Counted from the stretch's first letter, positions 44,059 to 53,779 are shown. The stretch is 64,000 nt of DNA from Cellvibrio sp. KY-YJ-3 (GCF_008806955.1 NZ_CP031727.1:682001-746000); one strand, 5' to 3'. Notes: generated by a model from the letters alone, not told the origin. Translations and numbers: made by a program.

Positions 44059-44071
44059 GTTATATAGTAAC
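44059..44071. promoter_or_regulatory. Putative Zur box in the znuA-zur divergent region
   Basis: GTTATATAGTAAC, a near-perfect palindrome resembling the GTTATANTATAAC core of gammaproteobacterial Zur sites. It is 59 bp before znuA and 67 bp before zur, so zinc-loaded Zur could repress both arms. Confidence 0.65.
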
Positions 44072-44138
44072 ATAGCCAACTCATTCCTCGCCTGCCCCAC
44101 ACAGAGATGGGCGCGCGCCAACCGACAGTGACAACGCT

Positions 44139-44642
44139 ATGGAACACACACCGCTCGCCTGCAGCCATCACGATCACGGCCATTGTATTAGCGATGCATT
44201 AGAAGCCGCGCGCCAACTGTGCCTGAGCCGCGGTGTGCGCCTGACCGATTTGCGCTTGCAGGTGCTGGAGCTGATCTGGCAAAACCACAAACCGCTCGGC
44301 GCCTATACCCTGATGGAGATGTTGGCCAAAGCCAATACCCGCCGTGTGGCGCCGCCAACGGTATATCGCGCGCTGGATTTCCTGCTGGAGCAGGGGCTGA
44401 TCCATCGTATTAATGTACTCAATGCCTTTATCGGCTGCCCGTCGCCCGGCACCAAACACCAGAGTCATTTTTTGATCTGCCGCGCCTGTGGCATTGCGGT
44501 GGAACTGGATCAACCGCAGTTGAGCGAACAAATTCTGGCGGTCGCGCAAGACGCAGGTTTTACCGTGGAAACCCAGGCGCTGGAAGTATCTGGACTCTGC
44601 GCCAACTGTGCCAACCACACACCTGAGCGAGCGACGGCATGA
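44139..44642 (+). CDS. zur: Zinc uptake regulator Zur (Fur family)
   Basis: A 167-residue Fur-family repressor. The winged helix has [13 protein letters not shown] and [24 protein letters not shown] (about 33-80). The dimerisation domain carries the structural zinc cysteines CRAC and CANC (about 106-109 and 151-154) and a His-rich N-terminus (SHHDHGH). The genomic context (znuA divergent, znuC overlapping) identifies the metal as zinc rather than iron. It overlaps znuC by 4 bp (ATGA). Confidence 0.93.
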   Translation: MEHTPLACSHHDHGHCISDALEAARQLCLSRGVRLTDLRLQVLELIWQNHKPLGAYTLMEMLAKANTRRVAPPTVYRALDFLLEQGLIHRINVLNAFIGCPSPGTKHQSHFLICRACGIAVELDQPQLSEQILAVAQDAGFTVETQALEVSGLCANCANHTPERATA

Positions 44643-45442
44643 GTGAGTTATTGATTAAAGCCCGCGGCTTGGGTGTGCTGCGCAATGGACGGCAGATTCT
44701 GCAAAACGCCGATCTGGATCTCGCGGCAGGCAAAATCGTTACCCTGATTGGCCCCAATGGCGCAGGCAAAACCACGTTGGTGCGTGCCGTACTTGGGCTG
44801 ATTAAGATCGATCAGGGCAGCATCGAAAAAGCAGCGGATTTACGCATTGGCTATATGCCGCAAAAGCTCCATTTGGATGCCAGCTTGCCGCTCACTGTGG
44901 CGCGCTTTCTGGCGCTGGGTGGCAAAGCGCGTGTGGATTTGGGTGAGATACTGCAACTGACCGGTATCGATAAACTGATCAATATGCCGATCCAATCCCT
45001 CTCGGGTGGCGAAACCCAGCGGGTATTGCTCGCGCGTGCGCTATTGCGCGACCCCCAACTTCTGGTACTGGACGAACCGGTGCAAGGTGTGGATGTGGGC
45101 GGCCAATCGGCGCTCTACGCATTGATTAACGAGATTCGCAACCAGCGCCACTGCGGCGTGTTATTAGTCTCCCACGACCTGCATTTGGTGATGGCAACCA
45201 CCGACACCGTGATCTGCCTCAACCAGCATGTATGCTGCCACGGCCACCCGGAACAAGTCACCAATCACCCGGCCTACCTTGCGCTCTTTGGCGATGCGCT
45301 GGGCGGGGCGGTGGTGACGCCGCAAGTCGCCATTTACACCCATCACCACGATCACCAACACGATGCCCACGGTAACGTCATTAACGCCAAACCCGGCGAC
45401 CATGTGCATACCAGCAGCTGCGGACACGACCACCATGCCTGA
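44639..45442 (+). CDS. znuC: Zinc ABC transporter ATP-binding protein ZnuC with His-rich tail
   Basis: The 267-residue ATPase has Walker [10 protein letters not shown] (about 39-47), signature [16 protein letters not shown], Walker [13 protein letters not shown] and switch LLVSHDLH. After the ATPase, residues about 233-267 form a His/Asp-rich tail ([12 protein letters not shown] and [13 protein letters not shown]) that could bind zinc and sense its cytoplasmic level. It overlaps znuB by 8 bp. It energises zinc import with ZnuB and ZnuA. Confidence 0.94.
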   Translation: MSELLIKARGLGVLRNGRQILQNADLDLAAGKIVTLIGPNGAGKTTLVRAVLGLIKIDQGSIEKAADLRIGYMPQKLHLDASLPLTVARFLALGGKARVDLGEILQLTGIDKLINMPIQSLSGGETQRVLLARALLRDPQLLVLDEPVQGVDVGGQSALYALINEIRNQRHCGVLLVSHDLHLVMATTDTVICLNQHVCCHGHPEQVTNHPAYLALFGDALGGAVVTPQVAIYTHHHDHQHDAHGNVINAKPGDHVHTSSCGHDHHA

Positions 45443-46220
45443 TTTTTTACTGCTCGCCCTGCTCGCCGGTATTGCCGTGGCCCTGGTTGCTGGCCCACTG
45501 GGTGCCTTTGCCGTCTGGCGGCGCATGGCTTATTTTGGCGATACCCTCGCCCATTCGGCACTGCTGGGTGTGACCTTTGGTTTGCTGCTGGACATCAACC
45601 TCAACCTCGCCATAGCGCTGGGGTGCCTGTTATTGGCACTGATTTTGGTCGCCCTGCAAAACAATCGCTTTCTCGCCACCGATACGCTGCTGGGCATTCT
45701 CTCCCACTCCACTCTCGCCCTCGGTTTGGTATGTGTCAGTGTGTTTAGCGAGAGCCGCATCGACCTGCTCGCCTATTTATTTGGTGATATTTTGTCAGTC
45801 AGCCAAGGCGATGTGATCAGTATCTGGGTGATTTCGCTCGCGGTACTGGCGGCGCTGATCTGGCTCTGGCGACCACTATTGGCGATTACCGTACACGAGG
45901 AATTGGCGCAGGTAGAAGGTGTACCGGTGACGCGGGTGCGCACCGCACTGATGTTATTGATGGCACTGGTGATTGCGATTGCGATGAAAGTGGTCGGTGT
46001 ATTGCTGATTACCGCGCTGCTGATTATCCCCGCCGCCGCCAGCCGCCGCCTGAGCCGCACCCCGGAACAGATGGCCATTATCGCCAGCCTGTTGGGCATG
46101 CTGGCCGTAGTTGCCGGTTTGGGCGCGTCCTATTTATGGGACAGCCCCGCCGGGCCCGCGATAGTGCTGTCAGCCACCGTTATGTTCAGCCTGACCCTGC
46201 TCAAAAAGCAGCAGAATTGA
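45435..46220 (+). CDS. znuB: Zinc ABC transporter permease ZnuB
   Basis: A 261-residue integral membrane protein of the ABC-3 family, starting at ATG 45435 ([12 protein letters not shown]). An upstream in-frame ATG at 45363 lies inside znuC and is unlikely. About eight membrane segments are seen, with conserved [21 protein letters not shown] near residue 20-40 and [24 protein letters not shown] around 190-213. It completes the znuABC importer and ends the zur-znuC-znuB operon. Confidence 0.94.
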   Translation: MPDFLLLALLAGIAVALVAGPLGAFAVWRRMAYFGDTLAHSALLGVTFGLLLDINLNLAIALGCLLLALILVALQNNRFLATDTLLGILSHSTLALGLVCVSVFSESRIDLLAYLFGDILSVSQGDVISIWVISLAVLAALIWLWRPLLAITVHEELAQVEGVPVTRVRTALMLLMALVIAIAMKVVGVLLITALLIIPAAASRRLSRTPEQMAIIASLLGMLAVVAGLGASYLWDSPAGPAIVLSATVMFSLTLLKKQQN

Positions 46221-46366
46221 ATCGGCGATGATCGGTTTGTAAGCCAAAGCGCACAAACAATAGCGAAATTTGCGACTGTTTTCACATTGTCGCCTGGTAG
46301 ATACTGCGATCTGTCGTGCCGTACCCAATGACTGGAGTGGCGGCTAAATCAGCAAGGACAGAACCG

Positions 46367-46594
46367 ATGACTACCCTCAATATTGGCAATCAGGCATACA
46401 ACAGTCAGGATGTTGCGCACAAAGTGCAAAGCGACATCCAGTTTTTGGAGTCACGTATCGCCCTGCTGCGCGAGCAAACTAACCCCAACCCGCAAGTGCT
46501 GCAAATCTATGCACAAATGCTGGAGAGCCGTCAGGCCGTACTCGGCTGGCTCAACCAGAGTGAAATGCAAAAAGCCTTGGATAAATTGGGCTAG
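46367..46594 (+). CDS. Small hypothetical cytoplasmic protein
   Basis: The 75-residue product starts at ATG 46367 with AAGGA eight bases upstream; the longer 92-codon frame is less likely. It is helical, with VAHKVQSDIQFLESRIALL and NPQVLQIYAQMLESRQAVLGW. There is no signal, membrane segment or known motif. It lies alone between znuB and a metallophosphatase. It might be a small coiled-coil regulator; no function is claimed. Confidence 0.6.
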   Translation: MTTLNIGNQAYNSQDVAHKVQSDIQFLESRIALLREQTNPNPQVLQIYAQMLESRQAVLGWLNQSEMQKALDKLG

Positions 46595-46677
46595 CTGTCA
46601 CCCAAACTTCATCAAAATGTTGCGTTTCCGTCATGTTTTCGCCGCAATATGCTGCGAAACAGCTCAGGAAACGCACT

Positions 46678-47532
46678 ATGAATACTTCTGCCAATCACCT
46701 CGCTGCTGCTCTAGCCCTACCTGTTGTCGCTGTGGACAACACCCCCAAACCCACCGCCAGTTTGATTAATGCGCGCACCGTGTGGATCTCCGATATCCAC
46801 CTGGGTTTTCGCGATTGCAAGGCCGATTACCTGCTCGATTTTCTCAACCGGATTCACTGCGACACGCTTTATCTGGTGGGTGATATTGTCGATTTATGGT
46901 CGCTCAAACGCCGCTTCTGCTGGCCCGCCAAACACTATCAAGTAATGCTCAAATTCTACGAACTGGCCGCTAAGGGTATGCGTGTAGTCTATGTGCCAGG
47001 CAATCACGACGACCCCATGCGCCACTTCAGCGGCGAACTCTTTGGACCAATCGAAATCGCCCACGAACATGAATATGTCACCGCCGATGGCAAGCGTTTA
47101 CTGATCATGCACGGTGATGCGATGGACGCCTACATCAATCACAGCTGGTTAAAACGCGTGATTGGCGATCACGGTTACGAGTTATTGCTGTTTATCAACC
47201 GCTGGTCAGACCGGCTGCGCAAGCTGGTGGGACGACCTTATTTTTCGCTCGCGGGTCTGATTAAAAGCAATATCAAAGGCGCCAAAGCGGCGATAGCAAC
47301 TTACGAGAAAGAAGCCTTAGCGGAGGCAAAACGGCGCGGCTACGACGGTGTGGTGTGCGGACACATTCACTACCCGGCGCTGCGTGAAGAAGGGGGTTTG
47401 CGCTACGCCAATTGCGGCGATTGGATCGAAAGCTGCACGGCACTGGTGGAGGATCACCAGGGTGTGATGCGCCTGTTGCATCACAGCGACACCATTCAAT
47501 GGCAGGAGCTGGAGCAGCTGCGCCAGGCTTAA
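46678..47532 (+). CDS. LpxH-like calcineurin-type metallophosphoesterase
   Basis: A 284-residue phosphoesterase. The metal-binding motifs are in order: SDIHLG, LVGDIVDLW, VPGNHDD, a His in MHGDAMD and CGHIHYPA. This is the layout of the UDP-2,3-diacylglucosamine pyrophosphatase LpxH superfamily. The closest type is probably the second LpxH-like paralogue common in gammaproteobacteria, whose substrate is not certain, so no symbol is given. ATG 46678 has CAGGA upstream; a start at 46633 is possible. The N-terminal 30 residues are extra and hydrophobic (AALALPVVAV). Confidence 0.82.
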   Translation: MNTSANHLAAALALPVVAVDNTPKPTASLINARTVWISDIHLGFRDCKADYLLDFLNRIHCDTLYLVGDIVDLWSLKRRFCWPAKHYQVMLKFYELAAKGMRVVYVPGNHDDPMRHFSGELFGPIEIAHEHEYVTADGKRLLIMHGDAMDAYINHSWLKRVIGDHGYELLLFINRWSDRLRKLVGRPYFSLAGLIKSNIKGAKAAIATYEKEALAEAKRRGYDGVVCGHIHYPALREEGGLRYANCGDWIESCTALVEDHQGVMRLLHHSDTIQWQELEQLRQA

Positions 47533-47551
47533 GGCACAAGCTATACAACAA

Positions 47552-47573
47552 AAGGCGCCGCCACTGGCGCCTT
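47552..47573 (+). terminator. Hairpin after the phosphoesterase gene
   Basis: AAGGCGCC pairs with GGCGCCTT around GCCACT, 20 bases after the stop. The T-tract is very short, so termination efficiency is uncertain. Confidence 0.55.
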
Positions 47574-47637
47574 ACTCATCGAATTGTCATATTCATCCAC
47601 TAAGCTGGCGCGCTAGTCCATCGCGAGAGTTGCCGCC

Positions 47638-48150
47638 ATGCTTGACCCTCATCGGCCCGCCTCAGAGTCAGCGCCACTGGATGAACGTCTGACGTCTGCC
47701 ACTGGGCCACTTAAACGTTATATCCAGCGAATTGCGCCAAACAGCAGCGATGCAGCGGATATCTACCAAGAATCTATCCTGCGGGTGATAGAGCAAGCCC
47801 GCACCCAACCACTGCGCAACCCGCTGGCCTATGCGGTGCGTATCGCGCGCAATTTGTTACTGAGTGGCAAACGCCAAACCCTGTCGCTGGAAACCCTGGA
47901 TGACCTCAGCAGCCCGCTCCCCTGCCCGGAAGAACGCACCAGTCAACGCCAACGTGCCGAACTGCTTACCGGTTTTTTGGCGACCATGCCCGTCCAGCGG
48001 CGTGAAGTATTAATTCGTCGTCGCCTGCAGGGCGAATCACGCGAGCAGATAGCGGCGGCAATGGGCCTGAGCGAAGCGGCCGTTAAAAAACACATGACCC
48101 GCGCGCTCGCCGATTTGCAGCGTTTTTTAGACAACCATCGCCACTTTTAA
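47638..48150 (+). CDS. ECF RNA polymerase sigma factor (FecI-like)
   Basis: The 170-residue protein has only sigma regions 2 and 4. Region 2 includes DAADIYQESILRVIEQ (about 36-51) and NPLAYAVRIARNLLL. Region 4 (about 105-165) has MPVQRREVLIRRRLQGESREQIAAAMGLSEAAVKKHMTRALADL in its helix-turn-helix (the segment from REQIAAAMGLSEAAVKKHM is the recognition part). The downstream FecR-like and STN-TBDR genes mark it as the sigma factor of a cell-surface signalling cascade, released when the TBDR binds its ligand. Confidence 0.9.
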   Translation: MLDPHRPASESAPLDERLTSATGPLKRYIQRIAPNSSDAADIYQESILRVIEQARTQPLRNPLAYAVRIARNLLLSGKRQTLSLETLDDLSSPLPCPEERTSQRQRAELLTGFLATMPVQRREVLIRRRLQGESREQIAAAMGLSEAAVKKHMTRALADLQRFLDNHRHF

Positions 48151-48164
48151 GCCTTTTGATTGCA

Positions 48165-49151
48165 ATGAATACGATTCCTGTGAATAGCGACAATGATGAT
48201 TACCAGACGGCGGCCGAATGGCTGGAACAGCTGAGTGAACAACCGCTGGATGAACTTTCCAAACGCCGCCTGCTACTGTGGCTGGATAGCAATAACGAAC
48301 GCCGCGCGCTGTTTGAACGCATGCTTAGCACTTGGGCTGACCCGGCGCTAACCCAAGCCGCGCATAGCCTGCTGGCTAGTCAGCAAACGCGCACAGCGGC
48401 TAGTGCCAGCGCAGGTTTCAGACGGGGCGCCGCCTGGGCCTTGTGCCTTACGCTCTGCGTTGCACTGCTGGTAAGCAATCGCTTTTTGGGCGAGGCACCT
48501 GCGGCCAAAACCCTGCCCTTTGCCACTGCCAACGGTATTCGCCACGACCTGCAACTAAGCGACGGTTCGCTGCTGGAGATCAGCCCGGCCAGCCGTTTGG
48601 CCATCACCCTTAGTGCACAGCAGCGCAACATCGAGCTGCAAGCAGGCGCCACCTATTTCCGCGTTGCCAAGGATAAAACCCGCCCCTTTGCAGTGACTAT
48701 TGGTACTGCCAGTGTGGTGGCGGTGGGCACTGAATTTAATATCGACAAACGCCTGCATGAAACTGAAGTCACCGTTTATGAAGGCGCAATTGAAGTCCGC
48801 GCCAACCCCGCCGCCCAACCGCTACTGCTGCGGGCCGGTGAACGCGCGCTCATTAGCGCCAAAGGCGTAGAGACAGTGGCTGTCAATCTGGCCGAACTGG
48901 TGGATTGGCGCTCGGGCTGGCTGGAATTGCAAAACGGCAGTTTGGGGCTGGTGGTGGAGCAACTCAACCGCTACAGCCCTACGCCCATTCAATTGGCAGA
49001 CCCCGCGCTCGCCAAGATTGCTGTCGCAGGCCGCTTTCGCCTCAAAGAGGTAGATACAACCCTGCAATTGATGGCCGAATTACATCAGCTCGAGCAGCGC
49101 CAGATCACCCAACAAGGCAAAGCCGTCATCCAACTGTTTGCCCGGCAGTGA
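48165..49151 (+). CDS. FecR-like anti-sigma factor/sigma regulator
   Basis: The 328-residue protein has an N-terminal cytoplasmic DUF4880-type segment (AAEWLEQLSEQPLDELSKRR, about 14-33). A single membrane segment follows (AAWALCLTLCVALLV, about 88-102). The periplasmic FecR domain has LQAGATYFRVAKDKTRPFAV and GTEFNIDKRLHETEVTVYEG. The C-terminal STN-like region ends near SPTPIQLADPALAKIAVAGRF. It would transmit the signal from the STN domain of the TBDR to the ECF sigma. It lies 14 bp after the sigma gene; ATG 48165 has no clear Shine-Dalgarno. Confidence 0.9.
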   Translation: MNTIPVNSDNDDYQTAAEWLEQLSEQPLDELSKRRLLLWLDSNNERRALFERMLSTWADPALTQAAHSLLASQQTRTAASASAGFRRGAAWALCLTLCVALLVSNRFLGEAPAAKTLPFATANGIRHDLQLSDGSLLEISPASRLAITLSAQQRNIELQAGATYFRVAKDKTRPFAVTIGTASVVAVGTEFNIDKRLHETEVTVYEGAIEVRANPAAQPLLLRAGERALISAKGVETVAVNLAELVDWRSGWLELQNGSLGLVVEQLNRYSPTPIQLADPALAKIAVAGRFRLKEVDTTLQLMAELHQLEQRQITQQGKAVIQLFARQ

Positions 49152-49168
49152 AACCTTAACACCACACC

Positions 49169-52069
49169 ATGAAATCCTCCGGCAGATACAGGCATTTACC
49201 GGGATTGATCGTCGCGGGTCTGCTGCTGACAAGCATGGGTACTACTCATGCACAGGCGGATGCCAAACTCCCGGCGGCCGCCACTGCACTCAACCTACCC
49301 GCGCAACCCCTGAGCGACGCCCTTACCCACGCGGCGCGCCAACTGCAGGTGAGTATTGTGTTCGACCCACGCGCACTGGCAGGTGCCACAGCACCGGCGC
49401 TACAAGGATATTTCAGCCCGGAGCAAGCACTGCAGGAATTGCTGGCAAACACCGATTTTATCGCCCTGCAGCGCCCCTCCGGCTGGTTGATTCAAACGCG
49501 TCCACCGCTCATCACCCCTGTGCCACCGGCAGTACCAACCAGCACAACGCAAACTGTGGAGCAGCTGTTGGTGCTAGGCAGTTACAGCAAAAACCAGCAG
49601 ACAGCCATCGATCAGAAACGCCGCAATAATCGCTTCATGGAGAGCATTTTCGCCGAGGATATCGCCAAATTCCCCGCCCACAATATTGCCGAGGCGATTC
49701 AGCGCAGCCCCGGTATTTCGGTGGTGCGCGACCGCGGCGAGGCGCTGTTTTTAAGCATTCGCGGCCTACCCACCCAATTCAATCGCGTCAGCCTGAATGG
49801 CCACCCGCTCACGGTGAACGAAAATGTACGCAACTCCGAGCAGTACGGGCGCCGCTTCCACTACGACACCTTCCCCGCCGAGTTGGTGGCCGGGGTTGAT
49901 GTGCGCAAAAGCACAGCGGCGGGCGATGAAGAAGGTGCAATTGGCGGCAGTGTGGATATCCGCTCCTTTGCGCCGCTGAGGATTGGAGAGCCGCGCCTGA
50001 GCCTGAGTGCAAGCGCCAACAGCGCCGAGCTAGTGGGCGATTGGCGCCCCAAGTTGGCGGCGCTGGGCAACTGGGTCAACGGCGACCGAACGCTAGGTTT
50101 TACTCTCGCAGGCGCTTACAACCAACGCCATTTGCGACAGGATCGCGCACTCAACTTCCGCTGGCAGCACCTATCTGTAAACCAATTGCCAACAGGGGGC
50201 GACCGCGACATGTTAGTCACCCCCGCCGGGGTGCGCCCCACCCTGGAACTGGAACGGCGTGAACGCTTGGGGTTGAGCAGCAGCTTGCAGTGGCACCCCA
50301 ACGAATCCTGGCAGTTGGATGTGCACTGGCTGCAGCTGCACCAGCAGATCGATTATCAGGAATACAGCTACAGCGCCGACTATGACAGCGAGGGATTGCT
50401 GAACGATACCCTGCAAACCCGCGGCAATGCCTTGGTCGCGGGCAGCACCGACACCGGCTCAGTGCAAATCGGCCACGAATCTGCCGGCTTGGAAGATAAC
50501 AATCGCATGCTGGATATCGCCCTCGGCTGGCAGGGCGACGACTGGCAACTCAGCACCAGTTGGGTGAACAGCCGCGCCAGCAGCGGCAACCCAGAGGCGG
50601 TGAAACGCACCCGCCTGCGCCGCACCCGGGATGTCAGTTTCAGTTTTGATTACACCGCCACCAACGCACTACCGCAGATTGATTACCAGAATATAAACCT
50701 GCTCGACCCCGGCAATTTCCCCGGCCGCCGCCTGGAATGGCGCAGCACCCGCAGCACAGACAGCGACAATGCGCTCAAGCTGGATAGCACCCGCACACTC
50801 GATCACCCGCTCTGGCACAGCCTGGACCTAGGCCTGCACTGGCGCCGCCACAGCCGCGACTACTGGCGCAAGGATCGCCTCGTGAGCGAAGGCATAACCG
50901 GCGTTTATTTCCCCAGCGACTATTTTGTCGCCCTGCCGGTCGCTGACTTTTTGGGCAATACCCGCCGCCTGCCCCACAACTGGTTGGTGCCCAAGGCGGA
51001 AAAATTTTGGCAAGGTGTTGATGAACAAGCGTTTTATCAATCCTCCTTAAGCAACGAGGACTTACAAAATAGCTACCGCATTAGAGAGGACAGCCACGCG
51101 CTTTATCTCCAGCTGAATTTGGATGCCAGCCAAGGCCGCTGGCCGCTACGCGGCGATATAGGATTGCGCTTGGTGGCAACCGACCAACAGGCACAGAGCG
51201 GCGTACAAACCGCGACCAACGAGCAGCGCTATCAGCAGACCTATAGGCAACTGCTGCCAGCTGCAAATCTGGTGGTAGAGTTGGATGAACAATTACTCTG
51301 GCGCTCCGCACTGGCAAAGGTGATGGCGCGCCCCGAGTTTCAGGATCTGGCGCCAAGGCTCACCCTCAACTCCGGCGACATAGCCACCGCCACCGGCGGC
51401 AACCCGGAATTAAAACCCGTCACCGGCTGGCAATGGGACAGCGCACTGGAATACTACCCTGCCGAAAAAATGCTGTTATCGGCAGGGATATTTGCCAAAA
51501 ACCTGGATAATTTCTTCCAAACCAGCACCCGCACACAAGTGATTAACGGCACTGCCTACGAACTCACCCGCCCCGACAATGGCGCCCGCGCCGACATCGC
51601 CGGCATCGAACTCGCGTGGCAACAAACCCTGCCCGAACCACTGCAACACTGGGGTGTAAACGCCAATTACACCCACACCTGGACGCGCGCCAGCTATCGC
51701 ACCGCTACAGGCACTAGCGACAACTCAAGCACTAACATCACCCGCGACCGGCTCGCCGATGTGGCGCGCAACAGCGTTAACCTGGGAATTTACCGCGAAA
51801 CCGACCACTGGCATTGGCGCGCCCACTACAGCTGGCGCGATCAAGTACTCAATCAGGTCGCCAGCAGTAACCTCGCGGCACAAAACATAGAAGCTTTCGG
51901 CACCCTGGACATGCACCTGAGCTGGCAGCTGAATTCCAATCTCAGCCTCAGCATGGACGCCACCAACCTCACCAACGCCGCCCAGTGGGAAAGTGTGTTG
52001 GATGGCGAATTCGCTGGTTACACCCATTACGGGCGCAGTTTTTGGGTGGGTGTTAGCTTTAAACTCTGA
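49169..52069 (+). CDS. TonB-dependent transducer with N-terminal STN signalling domain
   Basis: The 966-residue FecA-type receptor has a signal peptide ending THAQAD. Its STN domain has LPAQPLSDALTHAARQLQVS and the YFSPEQALQELL segment (about 45-105). A linker leads to the plug (about 140-290), with NIAEAIQRSPGISVVRDRGE and LFLSIRGLPTQFNRVSLNG. The barrel ends at a C-terminal aromatic-hydrophobic strand (SFWVGVSFKL). The STN domain signals through the adjacent FecR-like protein to the ECF sigma. It is visibly paralogous to the TBDR at 53784, sharing the plug segment FDTLPAEL/YDTFPAEL and SADYD/SADYN barrel patterns. It is convergent with the PhoX-type gene across 18 bp. Confidence 0.93.
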   Translation: MKSSGRYRHLPGLIVAGLLLTSMGTTHAQADAKLPAAATALNLPAQPLSDALTHAARQLQVSIVFDPRALAGATAPALQGYFSPEQALQELLANTDFIALQRPSGWLIQTRPPLITPVPPAVPTSTTQTVEQLLVLGSYSKNQQTAIDQKRRNNRFMESIFAEDIAKFPAHNIAEAIQRSPGISVVRDRGEALFLSIRGLPTQFNRVSLNGHPLTVNENVRNSEQYGRRFHYDTFPAELVAGVDVRKSTAAGDEEGAIGGSVDIRSFAPLRIGEPRLSLSASANSAELVGDWRPKLAALGNWVNGDRTLGFTLAGAYNQRHLRQDRALNFRWQHLSVNQLPTGGDRDMLVTPAGVRPTLELERRERLGLSSSLQWHPNESWQLDVHWLQLHQQIDYQEYSYSADYDSEGLLNDTLQTRGNALVAGSTDTGSVQIGHESAGLEDNNRMLDIALGWQGDDWQLSTSWVNSRASSGNPEAVKRTRLRRTRDVSFSFDYTATNALPQIDYQNINLLDPGNFPGRRLEWRSTRSTDSDNALKLDSTRTLDHPLWHSLDLGLHWRRHSRDYWRKDRLVSEGITGVYFPSDYFVALPVADFLGNTRRLPHNWLVPKAEKFWQGVDEQAFYQSSLSNEDLQNSYRIREDSHALYLQLNLDASQGRWPLRGDIGLRLVATDQQAQSGVQTATNEQRYQQTYRQLLPAANLVVELDEQLLWRSALAKVMARPEFQDLAPRLTLNSGDIATATGGNPELKPVTGWQWDSALEYYPAEKMLLSAGIFAKNLDNFFQTSTRTQVINGTAYELTRPDNGARADIAGIELAWQQTLPEPLQHWGVNANYTHTWTRASYRTATGTSDNSSTNITRDRLADVARNSVNLGIYRETDHWHWRAHYSWRDQVLNQVASSNLAAQNIEAFGTLDMHLSWQLNSNLSLSMDATNLTNAAQWESVLDGEFAGYTHYGRSFWVGVSFKL

Positions 52070-52087
52070 ACCTGATATCAAAGGGAA

Positions 52088-53560
52088 TTAGCCCAACTTA
52101 TCAATCCCCTTGGCGCGGCTGCGCAGGTTGCCCCAGGGGCCGGTGATGGCGAGGGTGAAGCCGGGGCGTTGGATGTTGACGAACAGCGTAGTGCCGTCGG
52201 GGGAGAAACAGGCGCCACAGAATTCACCTTTGTCGGGGTGGGCGTTCATCGCGAGGGTGTAGATGCGCCCGTCCGGAGTGAGGCCGCGCAGGTAGTTCAC
52301 CGTATCCGGGTTTTCCGAGTAGCTGTCTTCGCAGATGATCAGGTCGCCCCAGGGTGCCACGGCGATGTTGTCGCAGGATTCCAAAATGGCACGGTTGTGG
52401 GTTTCATAGACTAATTCCATCACCCCCGGCTGCTCTGTTTCGCGCGCCGTGCCTTCAAACGCGCTGGGCTGATAGCGCCACACCTGGCCGATTTTGAGCG
52501 GGCCGCCACCAGTCGCCGCAAAGAGTACTTCGCGGGTTTTGTCGTCGCGCAGGGCAAAAGCCAGACCTTCGCCGCGTGCAAAAATCGCCGCGCCTTTGGC
52601 TTCACCGCGAGTATTCAAATCACCCTCGGGGGAGGTGACATTCTCCAGGTCGATCCACTCGCATTCAAAGCGCTGGCGCATAGCAACGGGTTGCGCATTC
52701 TTGTCCTGCGCGTCTTCCGGCCAGTTGCGGGTATTGGCACTCGGCCAGCCGCGAATGACCAAGGCTTGCAGCTGTCCGCCCTCCGCCAGTTTGCCCGGGG
52801 TTTTGGGGATAAAGCGGTAAAACAGGCTGCGATCCGTATCTTCCGAGAGGTACACAATGCCGTTGGTGCTATCGACCGCCGCCGCTTCGTGTACAAAACG
52901 CCCCATATCCTTGAGCGGCACCGGGTCGACCAAGCCCTTGCCGAGTGACGGCACTTCAAAGATATAGCCGTGTTCGCGGCCGTAGCCCTGGGCTTTGCCG
53001 ACCAGCGTCTCCTCACAGCTGAGCCAACTGCCCCAAGGCGTGGCGCCACCGGCACAGTTGCGTGCGGTGCCCACCAAACTCAGGTGACTGCGCTCCACCC
53101 GCTGGCTGCGATGGCTGTAAACCAGGGTGCTGGTGCCGCCATTGACGGGCAGACCGCCGAAGCTGTCGTAACCTTTGCGGCCGACATGTTTGCGCGCCAA
53201 ATCCTTATCGCCGCCGAAGGCATCAATTTCCTCGCCCACGGAATCCAGTTCGTGGTTGCGCACCAGAATGCATTTGCTCAGATCACCCGGCAGCGGGAAG
53301 GCGGCCATACCGTCCATCGCGCTGGGGGTAATCAACCCATCGCTCATGCGGTCGCCGGTGCGGGCGATAATTTTGTAACTGAAATCGCGCGGCAAATTGA
53401 GAATGCCCGCCGGGTCGGCCAGCAGCTGGCCGACTTTATCGATCCCGTAAACCGGGTCTTGGGCGTAGACCTGTGCCTGCAGTTGCAAACTGCGCAGGCC
53501 GCCCAGTGCGATGGCGGTAGCGCTGGCATTTTTAAGAAAGTGACGACGGGTTAAACGCAT
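52088..53560 (-). CDS. Tat-exported PhoX-type phosphatase (DUF839)
   Basis: The 490-residue protein starts at ATG 53560. A twin-arginine signal TRRHFLKNASATAIALGG opens it. The DUF839/PhoX propeller contains CAGGATPWGSWLSCEET (about 155-171), AAVDSTNGIVYLSEDTDRSLFYRF and FCGACFSPDGTTLFVNIQRPG. PhoX enzymes are calcium/iron alkaline phosphatases releasing phosphate from organophosphates outside the cytoplasm; metal occupancy here is inferred. It follows the minus-strand TBDR by 223 bp and is probably co-transcribed, suggesting uptake of a phosphorylated ligand or its product. Confidence 0.85.
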   Translation of the reverse strand: MRLTRRHFLKNASATAIALGGLRSLQLQAQVYAQDPVYGIDKVGQLLADPAGILNLPRDFSYKIIARTGDRMSDGLITPSAMDGMAAFPLPGDLSKCILVRNHELDSVGEEIDAFGGDKDLARKHVGRKGYDSFGGLPVNGGTSTLVYSHRSQRVERSHLSLVGTARNCAGGATPWGSWLSCEETLVGKAQGYGREHGYIFEVPSLGKGLVDPVPLKDMGRFVHEAAAVDSTNGIVYLSEDTDRSLFYRFIPKTPGKLAEGGQLQALVIRGWPSANTRNWPEDAQDKNAQPVAMRQRFECEWIDLENVTSPEGDLNTRGEAKGAAIFARGEGLAFALRDDKTREVLFAATGGGPLKIGQVWRYQPSAFEGTARETEQPGVMELVYETHNRAILESCDNIAVAPWGDLIICEDSYSENPDTVNYLRGLTPDGRIYTLAMNAHPDKGEFCGACFSPDGTTLFVNIQRPGFTLAITGPWGNLRSRAKGIDKLG

Positions 53561-53710
53561 AAAAAAACATCCACAAAAGTAAATAACAGACATTGGAAAA
53601 CCAGCGCTGTTTTTGACGCAAAAATATGACTATTAGATGACAACCAAGCACAGCACCAAAAAAAGGCCGAGCTGAAATGACTGCCAAGCCTGAAATTGGG
53701 AAATGCAAAC

Positions 53711-53779
53711 TTCGTCATACCCGCGAACGCGGGTATCCATAAAATGCCTCTGGACTCCTGCGTTCGCAGGAGTGACGAA
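53711..53779. repeat. REP/MITE-like paired palindrome element
   Basis: A 69-bp element bounded by TTCGTCA and TGACGAA contains two perfect hairpins. These are ATACCCGC-GAAC-GCGGGTAT (53717-53736) and ACTCCTGC-GTTC-GCAGGAGT (53754-53773). This matches the widespread GTCAT-CCCGCGAA-CGCGGG type interspersed repeat of proteobacteria. It lies between the TBDR stop and PhoX and could act as an mRNA 3' stabiliser or attenuator. Confidence 0.8.
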
